A stretch of DNA of 64,000 nt from Gymnopilus junonius (taxonomy: Eukaryota; Basidiomycota; Agaricomycetes; Agaricales; Galerinaceae), in NCBI GenBank assembly GCA_015501075.1, contig JADNYJ010000001.1:248001-312000 (forward strand), given 5' to 3'. Both the position numbers and the translations under genes were made by a program. The notes under the pieces were generated by a model. The model saw only the letters and a program-made list of their open reading frames with translations, did no database searches and had not been told where the DNA came from. Below are positions 1 through 11,602 of the stretch, piece by piece. Within the stretch, counting starts at the first letter, position 1, and each line of letters starts with the position of its first letter.

Positions 1-106
1 GGTACAGAAGTGGTACGCATGTGAAGATAAGGTATTCCTGGGGCTTGTTAAAGCGGAAGAAGTTCGATAACCTTTGGCGGACGAATTGTTGATCCCCACC
101 TTCTCA

Positions 107-2496
107 ATGACCACTTCCGTTCAAGAATCCAAGGTCGAAATCTCGGAGATCGAGAAGAATTCACATACCGGGAGCGTTGATGAGAAATTTTCTCTCGACC
201 TTCAGGATGGTGATGAGGCACTCCGCCTTATCGGTGTTGAGAGAACTGCTCAGTTTTCAGAGGAGTACAATGAAAAGCTGAAGAAAAAACTTGTATGTTG
301 TTTTGAGCTTTGAGTTGCCATATTTCATTACTCACGAATGCGATACAAGGATTGGTTGATTCCGCCGCTTTGTGCAGCAGTTTATTTCACCCAATTCTTG
401 TGAGCGAGAACGAAGTCTCGTGCACAATCTTTACTTCATTCACTTTGAGTTGATAGAGACAAAACTTCTCTCAACTATGCTAGGTATTTAGTATTTTCAA
501 TGCAAGTGATATGGCATGTTTAGCTTATTGAAATAATGCTACAGCATAATGGGTCTTCCTATCACTGGCCAGGTAATTATCAACTCTTGTCAGGTTTTAA
601 TTGAATGCTTCAATTCGTTGGATACAGCGTTACAACCTGGTGTCCCTGTCATTTTATCTTGGTATGGTCAAGTTGGATAAGAATCCAGTTTGATATGATG
701 AACTTTTGTCCATTAGGCTTTCTAGTTTGGGAATTCCCGACAGTTTATATTTCACAGAAGACTCGAGTCGCGAAGTACCTTGGTATGTTACATACGACTC
801 TGATTATTGTGAGACTGAAATATTTTCAGGTGCGAATATCGTACTCTGGGGCATTGTCCTAATGCTCCATGCTGTCGGTACCTCTTTTGGCGCATTTTTT
901 GCTCTTCGTTTTCTGCTAGGTTGAGATACTTAACAACGAGCCTATCCTTTTACTCATCAGAACTATAGGAATGTGTGAATCCTGCGTCGCTCCAAGTCTT
1001 ATTCTCATTATTTCGATGTTCTACAAGAAGAATGAGCAGGTAGGTCAATATCTACCACCTAATCCTGTTTCACGGATTAAGCTTCTACCTAAAACTAGGC
1101 GAAACGCATATCCTGGTTCTACGTCATGGTGCTGCTTTTCTTAATAAAACGTTTCTACTTGTGCTCATTTTGCGCAGAACGGCATAACCCAGATATTTGG
1201 TGGCTTCGTCGCATATGTAAGACGACACGACATTCACCGAATATCCTAACCGTAATTTCTTTTAGGGCATTTCTTTTGACGACGGTAAACAACTTGCCCC
1301 ATACAAGATCATCTATGTCCTTCTAGGAGGACTAGCCATCCTCGTCGGAATATGTGTCCTAATTTGGCTCCCTGATTCACCTGTGCATGCCCATTTCCTC
1401 ACCAAGGAGGAACGCATAGCAGCCTTGGAACGTGTAAGAGATGATGGAGGCGGAACAGAGAATAAACACCTCAAGAAATATCAAGTCATTGAAACATTCA
1501 TGGATGTTAGGACGTGGTTAATCGTCCTCACCACACTAGTTAGTGAGTAAACGAGTCGTTCTTCTCCGTTGTACAGTTCTGACAAATTGAAAAGCCAGCA
1601 TTCCAAATGGAGCACTGAGCAACTGTGCGTAGCCAATGCGAATGTATCTTTGATGCAAGCCAGAACTAACTTCTGTCACAGTCAGCAATTTAATCATCAA
1701 GGGCTTTGGGTATACGTGAGTTCGTACAAAAGATCTACAAGAGCTTGAATTCATCATTTGCCAAAGTTCTAAGCAGACGCTCATCCTCTCGACCCCTGGA
1801 GGTGCAGTTGCTGCATTAATGACCTTGGCTTGTGGCTGGTATTCGGACAAAAAGGTACAACGCCCTTGTCTCTTGCTGTTGACTCTAAATTCAGTAATAT
1901 CGGCTAGGGAGAACGCATGCTCCCCATCATCTTTGCGCTGGTACCGACAATTGTCGGTTCTGGTAAGTATTCATCTAAATATGTTGCAGATTTGTTGTGA
2001 TAAAATATACATGTAGCCATGCTGATTGGCCTCAACGACTCTGGCCAGAAGGGTGCTCTTCTGTTCGGCAAGCACTTGAAGCTTCTGCCTACTTGCTGTT
2101 CACAATAACTTCCCTCTAGCTGTCTACCTTATTGGCACATTCGGAAGTGCTCTGGCTTCCGTATACGCCTACAATGCGAGCAATACTAGCGGACATACGA
2201 AGAAAAGCACTATAAATGCTATGACTCTTGTCTCATTTAGTGTCGGGAACATTATTGGAACTGAAATATTCCAGCCCAAAGACGCCCCAGCTTATATTCC
2301 TGGGAAGATAGCTATTATGGTCCTTTTGACTGTTCAGCTTGCGATATCAATGTTACTGCGTTGGATCAACATACGCCTGAACGTCAAGAAGCAAGAGGTG
2401 ATAGCAGAATTGAAGGCGCAGCGAGGTTGGACAGATGCCGATATTCAAAGGGAGAGGGAAAGGCATGCATTCGCTGATTTGACCGATAAAGAGTGA
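107..2496 (+). CDS. MFS transporter, Dal5/allantoate permease family
   Basis: Multi-exon gene for a plasma-membrane major facilitator transporter of the anion:cation symporter (Dal5-like) family, which imports small organic anions such as allantoate, nicotinate or ureido compounds; the substrate cannot be read from sequence. Start is the ATG at 107; an upstream in-frame TTG is not credible in a eukaryote. A hydrophilic N-terminal tail of about 65 residues precedes the first helix (DWLIPPLCAAVYFTQFL). Then come LDKTSLNYASIMGL (the family's LDRxNxxxA position), GFLVWEFPTVYISQK, ALRFLLGMCESCVAPS and WFYVMNGITQIFGG, all typical of the family. A cytosolic loop follows PDSPVHAHFL, and the C-terminus (RWINIRLNVKKQEVI...) is charged. 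Roughly 12 helices are implied. Introns are about 50-80 nt. Two further Dal5-like genes lie at 43.9 and 49.3 kb, but this copy is clearly more distant from them than they are from each other. Confidence 0.85.
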
Positions 2497-2945
2497 GTTT
2501 TGATACCGAAATTCTTCCCATCGACTAAATATGGAATGCGCATAGAAACATTTATTTTGTCTACACAGCTTAATCCGGCTTGGGAAGCTTGCCTCCTGAT
2601 GCAATTTGAGTAGTATTACTTGATGATATGTAGATCCATAGGCCGTACCAGTTGTACTGTATTCCATTCCACCTCGCATGTTAAATTTTGTAGGGTAGGT
2701 GCTGTTTTAGTTTAGACTCAAGAGTTCTAGTTAGCACTTAAGCGCAAGATCTAAAGCGTGCGCCACACACACACGTAAACACTTCTGGATCGCCCCTCTC
2801 ATTCTCCCATCATCAGAGGTTCAGCACTCAGCGCAATCTTGTGTCATTCCAATATCATCTGTTTACTACAGCAGCATATCTAATATCAACTCTACGGGCA
2901 GTGTCTCAAGCCAGCCGTAGAATCTATGGGGGCATTTACGGTCTA
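2497..2945. other. Intergenic region
   Basis: 3' flank of the transporter and 5' flank of the next gene. It holds a short CA-rich stretch near 2765-2780 and no ORF I can support. The ORF of the next gene is open back to 2841 but without an upstream ATG, so a short 5' exon could lie here. Confidence 0.4.
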
Positions 2946-5372
2946 ATGCTGATGTGCATTTGTAGCCTTATGATTACCCGGCCAATGATTCCAATTTCTG
3001 TCCCATCTACGAGTAAAGGCCGTGAGGAGGAGTCGGATGGGAACGTGCATCTAACTTCCGATCGTCTCTCCTCTCTTCCCAGGCAAGATCCTAATCGTTT
3101 CCTCCTGGAATACATTGGTGCACAACAAAGGTTAATAAAAAAACATGATTCTGGTTGGAACGCCACGCCTGCTGGGCGTCGAAAAGAACCCGTCTTGAAG
3201 TTTGATTCATTGTTGCTTCCAGGTGATGTGTCTATGTGTGACGTGGCGATTGACCAGAACCACCTTGCCTTTGGTACACCAGTTCTAAAAGCAAGAACTC
3301 TCAAATCCAATGTTATAACAATGGTAACTGGCTTAGCCGGACCTACTCCGAAAGCGTTCAGGGAGGTCCATCTTCACAACCAAGTTACTTCTGCTTCACT
3401 TCGTGCGTCCAAATTTTCGAAACAGGATACTTTCCCTCCCAGCACTGTAAATCAGCAACCCAAAGACCACATCACCTCCAGGAAAGGCTCTAGCCTTGCG
3501 CGCACTAGAGGCTGCTCAAAAAATATAACCAATAATACAAAGCAGATTCGCGATCCCGACAGTGAACAAATAGACCGTCTGTCTCCCTTCCATCTTACGC
3601 GCTGTATATAACTAATGCCGCTGGAGTAGGCCTGGAAGAACGTCGACAAAGGAAAAAAATGAAAAGGGCGATTATGTTGCCGCGTGTCCCCCCACAAAAT
3701 GAGTATATAAAATTAGGCGATGAGAGGAAGGCACCAGTCATACAGGCGAATTTTGCACTCGTACATGGGTTTTCTGCAACCAATGTTGGGAAAAACAGGC
3801 TGACGGTGTGTCCTTGTCTATCTGAAAGCATGACGTTCGTTCAATGCTCTTGAAGCAGCTTAATCCTCTTCGCAGTGCTGGAGTCTTCAAGAAAGGTAGA
3901 GCTTCAAGTAAAATCATCAGCAAGAAGGGTAAGAAGCAAGGTCCTCCCATTCATCCATAATGCAAACTAATATACGCTCTTAAGATACTCAAGAAATTCA
4001 TTTTTCAGAGTCCAAACTTCTGAATGCTCGAAAGGCAAGCCAAATACGTGGATTGGGCACTGCGTCACCAACACTTTCTGCAGACCCTATCCAGTCCTTT
4101 CTGGCAACTAGAAGCGAGAATACGAAACAGGAAGCATCAGGAGCAGCCCAGGAGAAATCAAACGAGGAAATTGAACCAATTGACCAGCACTGTATCCGAA
4201 TTCCTTACGATCCTGAAGACTCTGTTATCTGGGATATAGAAAATGAGAGTACGGCGGACTCCAGTACAGAGTCCACTCACGATCGAGCAACAGTCTTGGT
4301 TAGCTTTCCCTTGAGGCCAAGTCCGGACCAATATTTGGAAGGTCGTGACGAACCACAATCTATCTCAGCCAATTCAAGCTCTGGGGGTTCTGTTGGCTCA
4401 AAACGTAGTCCTTCTCCAAACGATACTGTCAAAATGAGTTCCCCTCCGAGTCTGACACCCTCGCAATCTGTTTCCCAATTTGGATGCCCGTTCGTTGATT
4501 CGAAAGATAAACAATCAGCGCCCTCTTCTATGGAGTTGACTTCCAAGTATTTTGGACCTACTTTACGCCAGCCAGATTCTTTAAAGGACAGTTTTCCGAC
4601 TCTAGATGCTTGTCAGAGCTGGGAGTGTTCTGTCGATATCTCAAATGAGCAGTTGTGCCTTGCGACGCAAAGACCACCTGATGCTGGCCATCTACAATGC
4701 AGTCCTTTATGGCCCGTCCGGCCAAATATGACCTTCAGTCAGACAGCCTTGGGAGAGCACGCGATGTATTCTAGCGATTGTAGGCAACATGCTTGTCTTG
4801 GAATTGAAGACACGATACAGTCTGACGTTCAATATCACGTTTCTGATTGTTATCATGGACGATTACTGCTTTGTGATGATGTATCGGAGTGTTTCCACGA
4901 TGAATGGGATCCGTCATGCAATCTTTCGAGAGCAGCTAACACCGGTCAATCGGAAGTCCAGCTTGTCTTGACTCCGGATACTAACGATTTCCCTGGCGTC
5001 GAGCCCAATACCTCCGACTACATTTTCTCTGAAGATTTCAGTGGTGTCAGCCATGTTGGCGCTATGGACGATTATTCTTGCCGTTTTTATGATGCAGAGA
5101 TTTGCATGTATGATGTCGAACAAGGACTTCCGTCCTCCCTCGACCAAGCAGTTGTCACTGACGAATCCTACTATTCGGATACCCAACTTCAAGTCGATGA
5201 TTGGATCGAAAACATCGGTTTCTACCAGGGGTCCTGCCTTCTTCATGGGTTAACTCCTTGCAGAATCCATCGTCCGGTTCTCAGAGGCTTTCGCATGTGG
5301 AAGCCGAGGTTGCAACTTCGCTGGATCAGAACCACTGGTTACCTCAACGACTTTGAAGAGCATAAGTACTGA
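2946..5372 (+). CDS. Hypothetical low-complexity protein (about 750 aa)
   Basis: I do not recognise a domain. The first in-frame ATG of the long 5' ORF is at 2946. Three short introns join the parts without breaking frame: about 3577-3629 (CTAAT branch site), 3806-3858 and 3929-4008, giving ...SEQID-RLEERRQRKKMKRAI..., ...GKNRLT-LNPLRSAGVF... and ...IISKKE-SKLLNARKAS.... The N-terminus has a short hydrophobic stretch (MLMCICSLM). The middle is basic (KKGRASSKIISKK). The C-terminal half is Ser/Pro-rich then acidic and Cys/Tyr/Asp-rich, ending ...LNDFEEHKY. The composition suggests a largely disordered, possibly nuclear or regulatory protein, but that is inference. A basic segment followed by a long acidic tail is the main visible feature. 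Confidence that this is one gene is moderate. Confidence 0.5.
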
Positions 5373-5814
5373 ACATAGTTATTCAAGTTATTGCATGTGT
5401 GTACGAGATAAACGCGTTCATTGAGGTAGGGCTTGTAAGAATTCTCATCAGAACACGCTCGAGATTTCCCAAAATGTTAACTTTATCTAAATTCGTCCGA
5501 TACGGAACTCAATTCAAATTTCAAACGCGACATGTCACAGATGTGCCTAATATCACGTGACTTTCTTCTATATATAAACATGTCACCATTACGGCTTTCT
5601 GCCACTTGTGTTCTCAAAGCCCGTCCTTATCACACACCTAGTTTATATCTTAGGCGGAAGTGAACTCCATGATAATGAGCGTTCCAACAGTAAAGCACAC
5701 GTCCAATTTCCAGGCCTACAGTCAATTGTTGCTGACTACTTATATTTTCTTCAGTCCGTCCCAATAGTGAAATCCGAGCACAGAGAAGCCAACTTAGCAG
5801 TGTCACCAGCGCGT
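5373..5814. other. Intergenic region with promoter elements
   Basis: Upstream region of the GTPase gene. It contains TCACGTGA at 5553-5560 and a TATA-like string at 5569-5578. Two short ATG-initiated frames (from 5579 and about 5670) end before the GTPase start and may act as upstream ORFs. Confidence 0.4.
5569..5578 (+). promoter_or_regulatory. TATA-like element
   Basis: TATATATAAA lies 9 nt downstream of a TCACGTGA box and about 240 nt upstream of the proposed GTPase ATG. Assignment to that gene is by position only. Confidence 0.35.
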
Positions 5815-8800
5815 ATGGTAGTCGTCAAGAATGAATATGTGGATTCAGTAAGTTTTGTCGTCAGAGCATTTAAGGTAGTGCGCTTACCATATGACGTGTC
5901 TCGAGTTTCTCGATCGCGCTCTTCCAGTGCCGTCATTTACACAGAATAGATTCAGTCCTTCCTCCCCTCAACGTGCATGCTCATTCGCGCGTGAGGGCGA
6001 ACCCTTGAAGAAGGAAGACAACGCAAGCGTACAACACGACATCGCCCCAGGTTCCAAATTCTTCAAGGCATATAAGAATGCTGAAGAGATATTACCCGTC
6101 CCTGAAAATACCATCAAGGAAGGGTTGGGGATGGTGAAGACTTTAAAGGAAAGGCTGAAGTTGCTGGAACTTGGAAGCAAACTTAGACAGGAGGTCTGGG
6201 ACCGTGAACTCGCAAAGTAAGTAACAGTTGATGTCTCCCGCAACACCGACTTAAGTACGGGAACACAGTCTGGAAAGTCAGGGTTCCCCAAGGACCTTGA
6301 TAGCAGTTTGTGGCGGTACGTTTTGTTGGTTTTACGCAGTGATGAAAACTTATGTCCCTGTAGCAACTGGCGCCGGCAAATCATCTATCCTCAACGCAGT
6401 TCTTGATGGTTTGTCTTCTTTTTGTTATAGCTGTATGCTCTGTTCAACCATTCTCAGACAATGTCGTCCCAACGAGCGGCATGCGAGGTAAGCCGCCTGT
6501 TTTCTACTTAATTGTGACCGGACTAATAACCTGACTTAGCCTGCACTGCTGTTGTGACGGAGTTGGCATATCACAACAAGTCTACAATTGATGCTGACGT
6601 CTCGTTCCTTTCTGAAGCGGAATGGAGAGAGGAACTAGCCATTCTCTTACACGACCTAGTCGATGAAGATGGTAATATTAAGCGATTCACTGACCTTAAA
6701 AGTGACTCGGGAGTGGCTTGGCAAAAGGTAATAAAAATTATTTCAAATTAAAGGATTTTAACGAAGTTTTTAGGTCCATGCTGTCTATCCAAAAATCGAT
6801 CAGGAAGAACTCGTGAAAATATCTGTGGATCAGATCATGGGATACGACCAACGTAAGTGTGGAATAATTCGAATTATTTCTTTGCTCATTTGCTTACAGA
6901 AATTTTTCGCATTCTCGGAACCACCAAGATGATCAGTGAAAAGGACTCTAAATCTTTCACCAAAGAAATAAGTAAATACATCGATTCCAAAGATCAAAAG
7001 CGCGGCAAGAAAGACAAGAAGGAAAAGCCCAAGGAACCTAGTCTAATGGATAAAGTGCGCAAAAGTGCGGGAATGGCAACCAAAAACACCATGTCCTCAA
7101 ATCAAGACGACTCAGATGCTCCCGCCCTATGGCCACTCATACGGCAAGTCAATGTTCGCTGTCGTGCTGAGGCATTGTCGACTGGCGCTGTGTTAGTCGA
7201 CCTCCCTGGTAATGTTTACTCAACAAGATTAATTAATGAATTTCGTATTTATTACCTTCTAGGTGTCGCCGATGCGAATGCTGCAAGGAATAATATTGCT
7301 AAAGACTATATGAAAAAATGCAACTGCATTTGGATTCTAGCCCCAATTACCCGAGCTGTTGATGATAAAACAGCAAGAGGTGCAGTAAAATCAAATCCAT
7401 ATATCTCTACATCTTGTTGACAGTGGTGCGAATGTAGACTTGCTGGGTGACGCGTTCAAAATGCAGCTGATGAGTAAGTCATTCAATTGTGATGATTTAT
7501 CATATACTGAAGTCTCTTCTTAGTGGGTTAGTGTCATTTATCGTGGATTGAACAAATGCTAACTGCCCAAGGACCTTTGCAGACGGAAAGTAAGGGATGC
7601 AATCTCTGATATAATTCCTGTTCTGATTGTCTCTAGCTATGACGATCATGCCATAACGTTTATTGGTACGCCCTTTTTAGATAGCTTTGATTTTTCTGAC
7701 TTTGACCTAGCGAGCAAATGCGACGACATTTCCTGCTCCGAGGTCATTCGTGCCCTTCGACTAGAAGACGACCCGGTACTAGAGGATATCGAGGAACGTC
7801 TAGATCTCCTCCGCGAAGAAATATCCGAGAGTAAGAAGTTGAACCGCCATGCAGAAAGGCTCACCAAAGGTATGTTGCTACTTATGCACATCCATTCGTC
7901 CTCTAAAACGACTACAGACATTGAGGCTGAACTGAAGGATAAACGAGAACAACTTCGCGAACACGAGAATCACCTTGAAGCGTTAGAAAACGACGAGACC
8001 TTCGTTCCGACTCTGAAAAAATCTTCCTCCAAAAGTAGGAAAAGGAAAAGCTCCTTTGAAGGAAAAAAGGGTTCAGCGAAGAAGAGGCGTAGTGATTCTG
8101 GCGATGAAGATGGTGATTTCATTAACGACGATTCCGACAGCTCGAATGATAGTGACGAGATGTCAGACAATGAAGAAACCCCTGGTAATAATTCTGAGGA
8201 TGACCGGGAGTCCAATGAAGGTGAAGGAGATGAACAGGTGATGAATGAAGTTACAGCCGACGATTTGAAGGAGAAAATCAAGGAGGCAAAAGAATCTATC
8301 AAGCGAATTCGCGAACGTCTGAACGAAGCTCGTGCCTCGAAGAAGGAATCTGGCGACGCCCTGTCTTCGCTTGAAAAAAAAATAGCCAAGGTGCAGAAGG
8401 AGAAGAATGCCTTCTGTTCACTGAAACGCTCTGAAGTAAGTCAATGAAACTTAGTTCAGTCTTTCCATTCTAAGGCAATATTCCACTTAGTTTTCTCGCG
8501 ATGTTCTGAAAGAAGACTTCCGTGTTGGTCTGAAGGATTTAGATGGTGATTGATTCCACAATATTTATATCGTCTGACAGAATCATTGATCTTGGAACAG
8601 ATACTGCGGCTGAGGAAAGGGATCCAGATAACTTCAACCCAAACACCAACCTTCGTGGTGCGTCCTTTGTTTTATTATTCGACTATAGTGTGAGCTTCAT
8701 ATGATACAGATTACGAGAAAATCGATCTCCCGGTATTTACTTGCTCTAGCCGTGACTACGTTAGGCTGAAAGGTAAGTATTCCTAGAGACGAATCAAATA

Positions 8801-10388
8801 TATGTTGATTACGACCTTGCTTTTTAGGACAGGTCAAAGGGGATGGAGGAGCCTCTTGTTTCTCGAATGTCGACGATACTGGTATACCCGATCTCCAGAA
8901 GTGGTGCCATCAGTTAACCATTTCGTCTCGCGAGCGCTCCGCCAGAACATTTTTGACCCACATCAAAGCCTTTGCACAATCTATCCAATCCTACGTGCAA
9001 GGTATTGGTGATGTCACCGCCATTGATCGAGAGTCCTTACGTGAAAAGTGGGAGTCTCGAGGGTTTGACGACGCTCCGGAATTTCACGGTGGAGATGAAA
9101 ATGTGGATCCCCTGGATAGCATCTTGGGTGGATTAGGCGCCGGCCTCGGTGCGGGATTGTATACAGTCAACAAGCCTGCACCGAAAGTGGATGTGCTTGG
9201 GCAACCAGCGGGTATTACTCCTAGGCTTTGCACGGTCTCTAGTTCTATTCGTGGCTCCTTTATTTCATATCTCACATGCTTCTTCACAGGAATTCGCTCG
9301 ATTGGTTGATGACTGCGTTCATGATCTTCAGCAAAACTTCAAAGGTGGATTGGAAGACAAGTGCAAAGTTGGGGCGGCAAACGTAGGAAGATTCTTTAGG
9401 TCTTATCCTTACGACACTTACTCAGAGTATTTCAATCCCCTAGGCTGCGGATTCTGCACTCACCACATTAGACGAGTTTACATCCTCGATGCACTGGGCA
9501 ACTTACCGAGCAAGTGAGTAACAACGTCAGTTAGGCCTCTTCTCTATCTCATCGTTGCCTAGCTCTTCGTCGTCATGGATCCTGGCGTCGTGACTTGAAT
9601 GTAGAACTAATCAATCCTTTCACACGAAATATAGCGCATTCCTGGGGCAAGATTTTCGAATCAGATTTATTTGGAGCCTTCCAGGCAGCAACCATCGCTG
9701 CGATCAGGGCTCTCGCCAAAGAAGTCGAGGAATCTGCAGCAGCAGGTCTGAAGGACCGTGCCAGAATACAGGGCGATGCATGCGCAGAAGAGGCACGCAT
9801 TGCTTTGGTGAAGACAGTGGACCTTGTGAAAGAGACAATGAACCGGGAGCAAAAGGAAGTTTCTAGGTGCATGGCTCCTCATGTGCAAGCACAACTTACC
9901 GAGGGTTATGATACGGCCATGTTAGAACGTGGCACAGGCAGTGTAGCTCGTCAAAAGGTCGGTAGCAGTACCGAATAGCTTATTGGTGCATAAACTAATG
10001 TGGATCCTTAGGCGTACTTCCGTCAATATGTTGACGACCGCAAGGACAACATTTTTGACGATGGTGCCGAGGTCGTGCTGGACCGACTGACGAAAGCAGC
10101 TGATGCTATTGGTGAAACGTTGGACGAGGCCATGGGTAAATTGGCACAGAAGGTTGGTCTCCTTTCTGACGAATTGAACATTGAATTAATGCCAAAGTAT
10201 AGGTTGAGGTCAGTTTGGCTGTTCTCTGGGAAGGAGCACGCGACAATCCTGCGCAACTGAGAGCACGGATGGCAGTCATCAACACCGTGCAGGTCATCCA
10301 GGAGCAGATAGGCTTTTGGACCGAGGCATACAAAATGAAGCAGGAGGCAATCCGGCATGAAGAAGACTACGCCATGGATGAAGACTGA
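5815..10388 (+). CDS. Large dynamin-type nuclear GTPase (SLIP-GC/NUGGC-like, DUF7605 architecture)
   Basis: About 1,000-residue protein in roughly 20 exons. Start ATG 5815 gives MVVVKNEYVDS, joined over a 58-nt intron to FLDRALPVPSFTQ. GTPase motifs are visible in order: G1 IAVCGATGAGKSSILNAVLD; G2 threonine in SGMRACTAVVTEL; G3 VLVDLPGVADANAARN; G4 ASKCDDIS. A long alpha-helical insert after G4 contains coiled coil, two basic clusters resembling nuclear signals (KSRKRK, KKGSAKKRR) and a strongly acidic run (about 8095-8240). The C-terminal part contains FTCSSRDYVRLKGQ and DDTGIPDLQKWCHQL, typical of the fungal members, and ends HEEDYAMDED. The family is related to vertebrate nuclear GTPase SLIP-GC; a cellular role in fungi is not established. 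Frame is continuous throughout, so the gene looks intact. Domain naming is from memory of the family. Confidence 0.75.
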
Positions 10389-10811
10389 ACTGGTTGGTAT
10401 ACCCGCAAGTTTCTCGATATTTTTGGTTTCTGCGATTCTGTCCCACTCGCTGTTAGTAGCGTTTTTAGATTGTTCTAATCGTACTTCCATCCTTTGATTG
10501 TACATAATTTGTTATCGCCTTATAATTTCGGCGGCTCTGTATACAGCTCGTAATACTTCAAAATTACATCCTTTGTGCCATTCGAACATATGAGGTGGTT
10601 TGAGGGACAGCAAATTTACAATTGTTGATAACAATGTCGAGTAATACTTGAAGGAATGGGTACACGGGATGGGAGATGGGAGGGCCGGTTACATGAATAG
10701 CATTGGTAAGCTCACTTCTTCGTAAGAGTTTGTTAGTGATATGGAGGAACCTTGAAGTATGAGAACAGGATGGGGTATTGATCATGAGTCGTCTGAGGTG
10801 TCGCTTGTTAT
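10389..10811. other. Convergent intergenic region
   Basis: Between the 3' ends of the GTPase gene and the minus-strand GYAQ-repeat gene. I see only A/T-rich 3'-UTR-like sequence and no supported ORF. Confidence 0.4.
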
Positions 10812-11358
10812 TTATACCCTGTAAACCGGGCGACCTTGTCTGTCAACTTCTCCTCCCGTTCGAGGATCAATGTATCTCTGTCGACGGGAATAACCCATAA
10901 ACCCCCATGTGCCTCTGTCTGATTTGTATCGGACGCCATTCCTGGGGGCTAAACCAAAAAATCGACGAATACGTGCTCCAAAAGAGTTGTAGTGGTAGGG
11001 ATTGTGGTGGGATCCGTATCCATAGCTAGGCTGCTATAAGGGTGTCAGAATGGGAATAAGAAAGTTGGCAGGATGGGATTATGCGTACTACAACCACGGG
11101 TGCACCAACAGTTGTCGCAATTTGAGGGGCCCTGTGATCATCATAACGGTGGTGATGTCTACGTCTGGGTCTGTGTCCAGTGCTATGGGAAGGTACGTAC
11201 ATGACACCGCCAGGTTGAACATAACTGCCTGCCATCCCATACGCTGGTTGTGCATACCCCGCTTGTGCATAACCCGGTTGCGCATACCCCGCGGTGGGTA
11301 CGTACGCGACGGGTTGTGTTGTGGCATAGCCAGCTTGCGATGGATAGTATGCGGTCAT
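10812..11358 (-). CDS. Small Tyr/Gly/Ala/Pro-rich protein with GYAQP repeats
   Basis: Two-exon minus-strand gene of about 165 residues with one intron at about 11035-11085. The N-terminus is low complexity: YYPSQAGYATTQPVAYVPTAG followed by three GYAQ(P/A) units, then a His/Arg cluster (HRPRRRHHHRYDDHR). The second exon encodes a compact, better-ordered tail, including SFGARIRRFFGLAPRNGVRY, a YSRRQRYIDPRTGGEVDRQ segment and a C-terminal GRPVYRV. I do not recognise a named domain. The tail looks like a short conserved module, while the repeats resemble prion-like or condensate-forming segments; that reading is inference. Intron removal is supported by continuity of frame and a good GT...TAG pair. 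Confidence 0.6.
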
Positions 11359-11602
11359 GGCTTGAACGTGGCAAGTCTTGAAGGAAGTGGCGAGGCTTTA
11401 CAAGTGTTTATAAAGAGGTTAAGAGATGAAGTTCAGGAGAGAGATGCTGCCGCGGTCACTCCGGATCAGATCCACAAACACTGGCAGTTTGAACTTGTTC
11501 CAATAATAGGCGTGTGATAAGATACATTGCAGTTTGTATTGCCGCCGTATTACATCTTATTGACCCCTCTCCACTTTTCCGTGTTACATGTACGCCATCC
11601 TA

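Noticed and set aside
7970..8389. 139-codon minus-strand Ser/Phe-rich ORF
   Set aside because: It is the antisense shadow of the acidic, Lys/Glu-rich insert of the GTPase gene.
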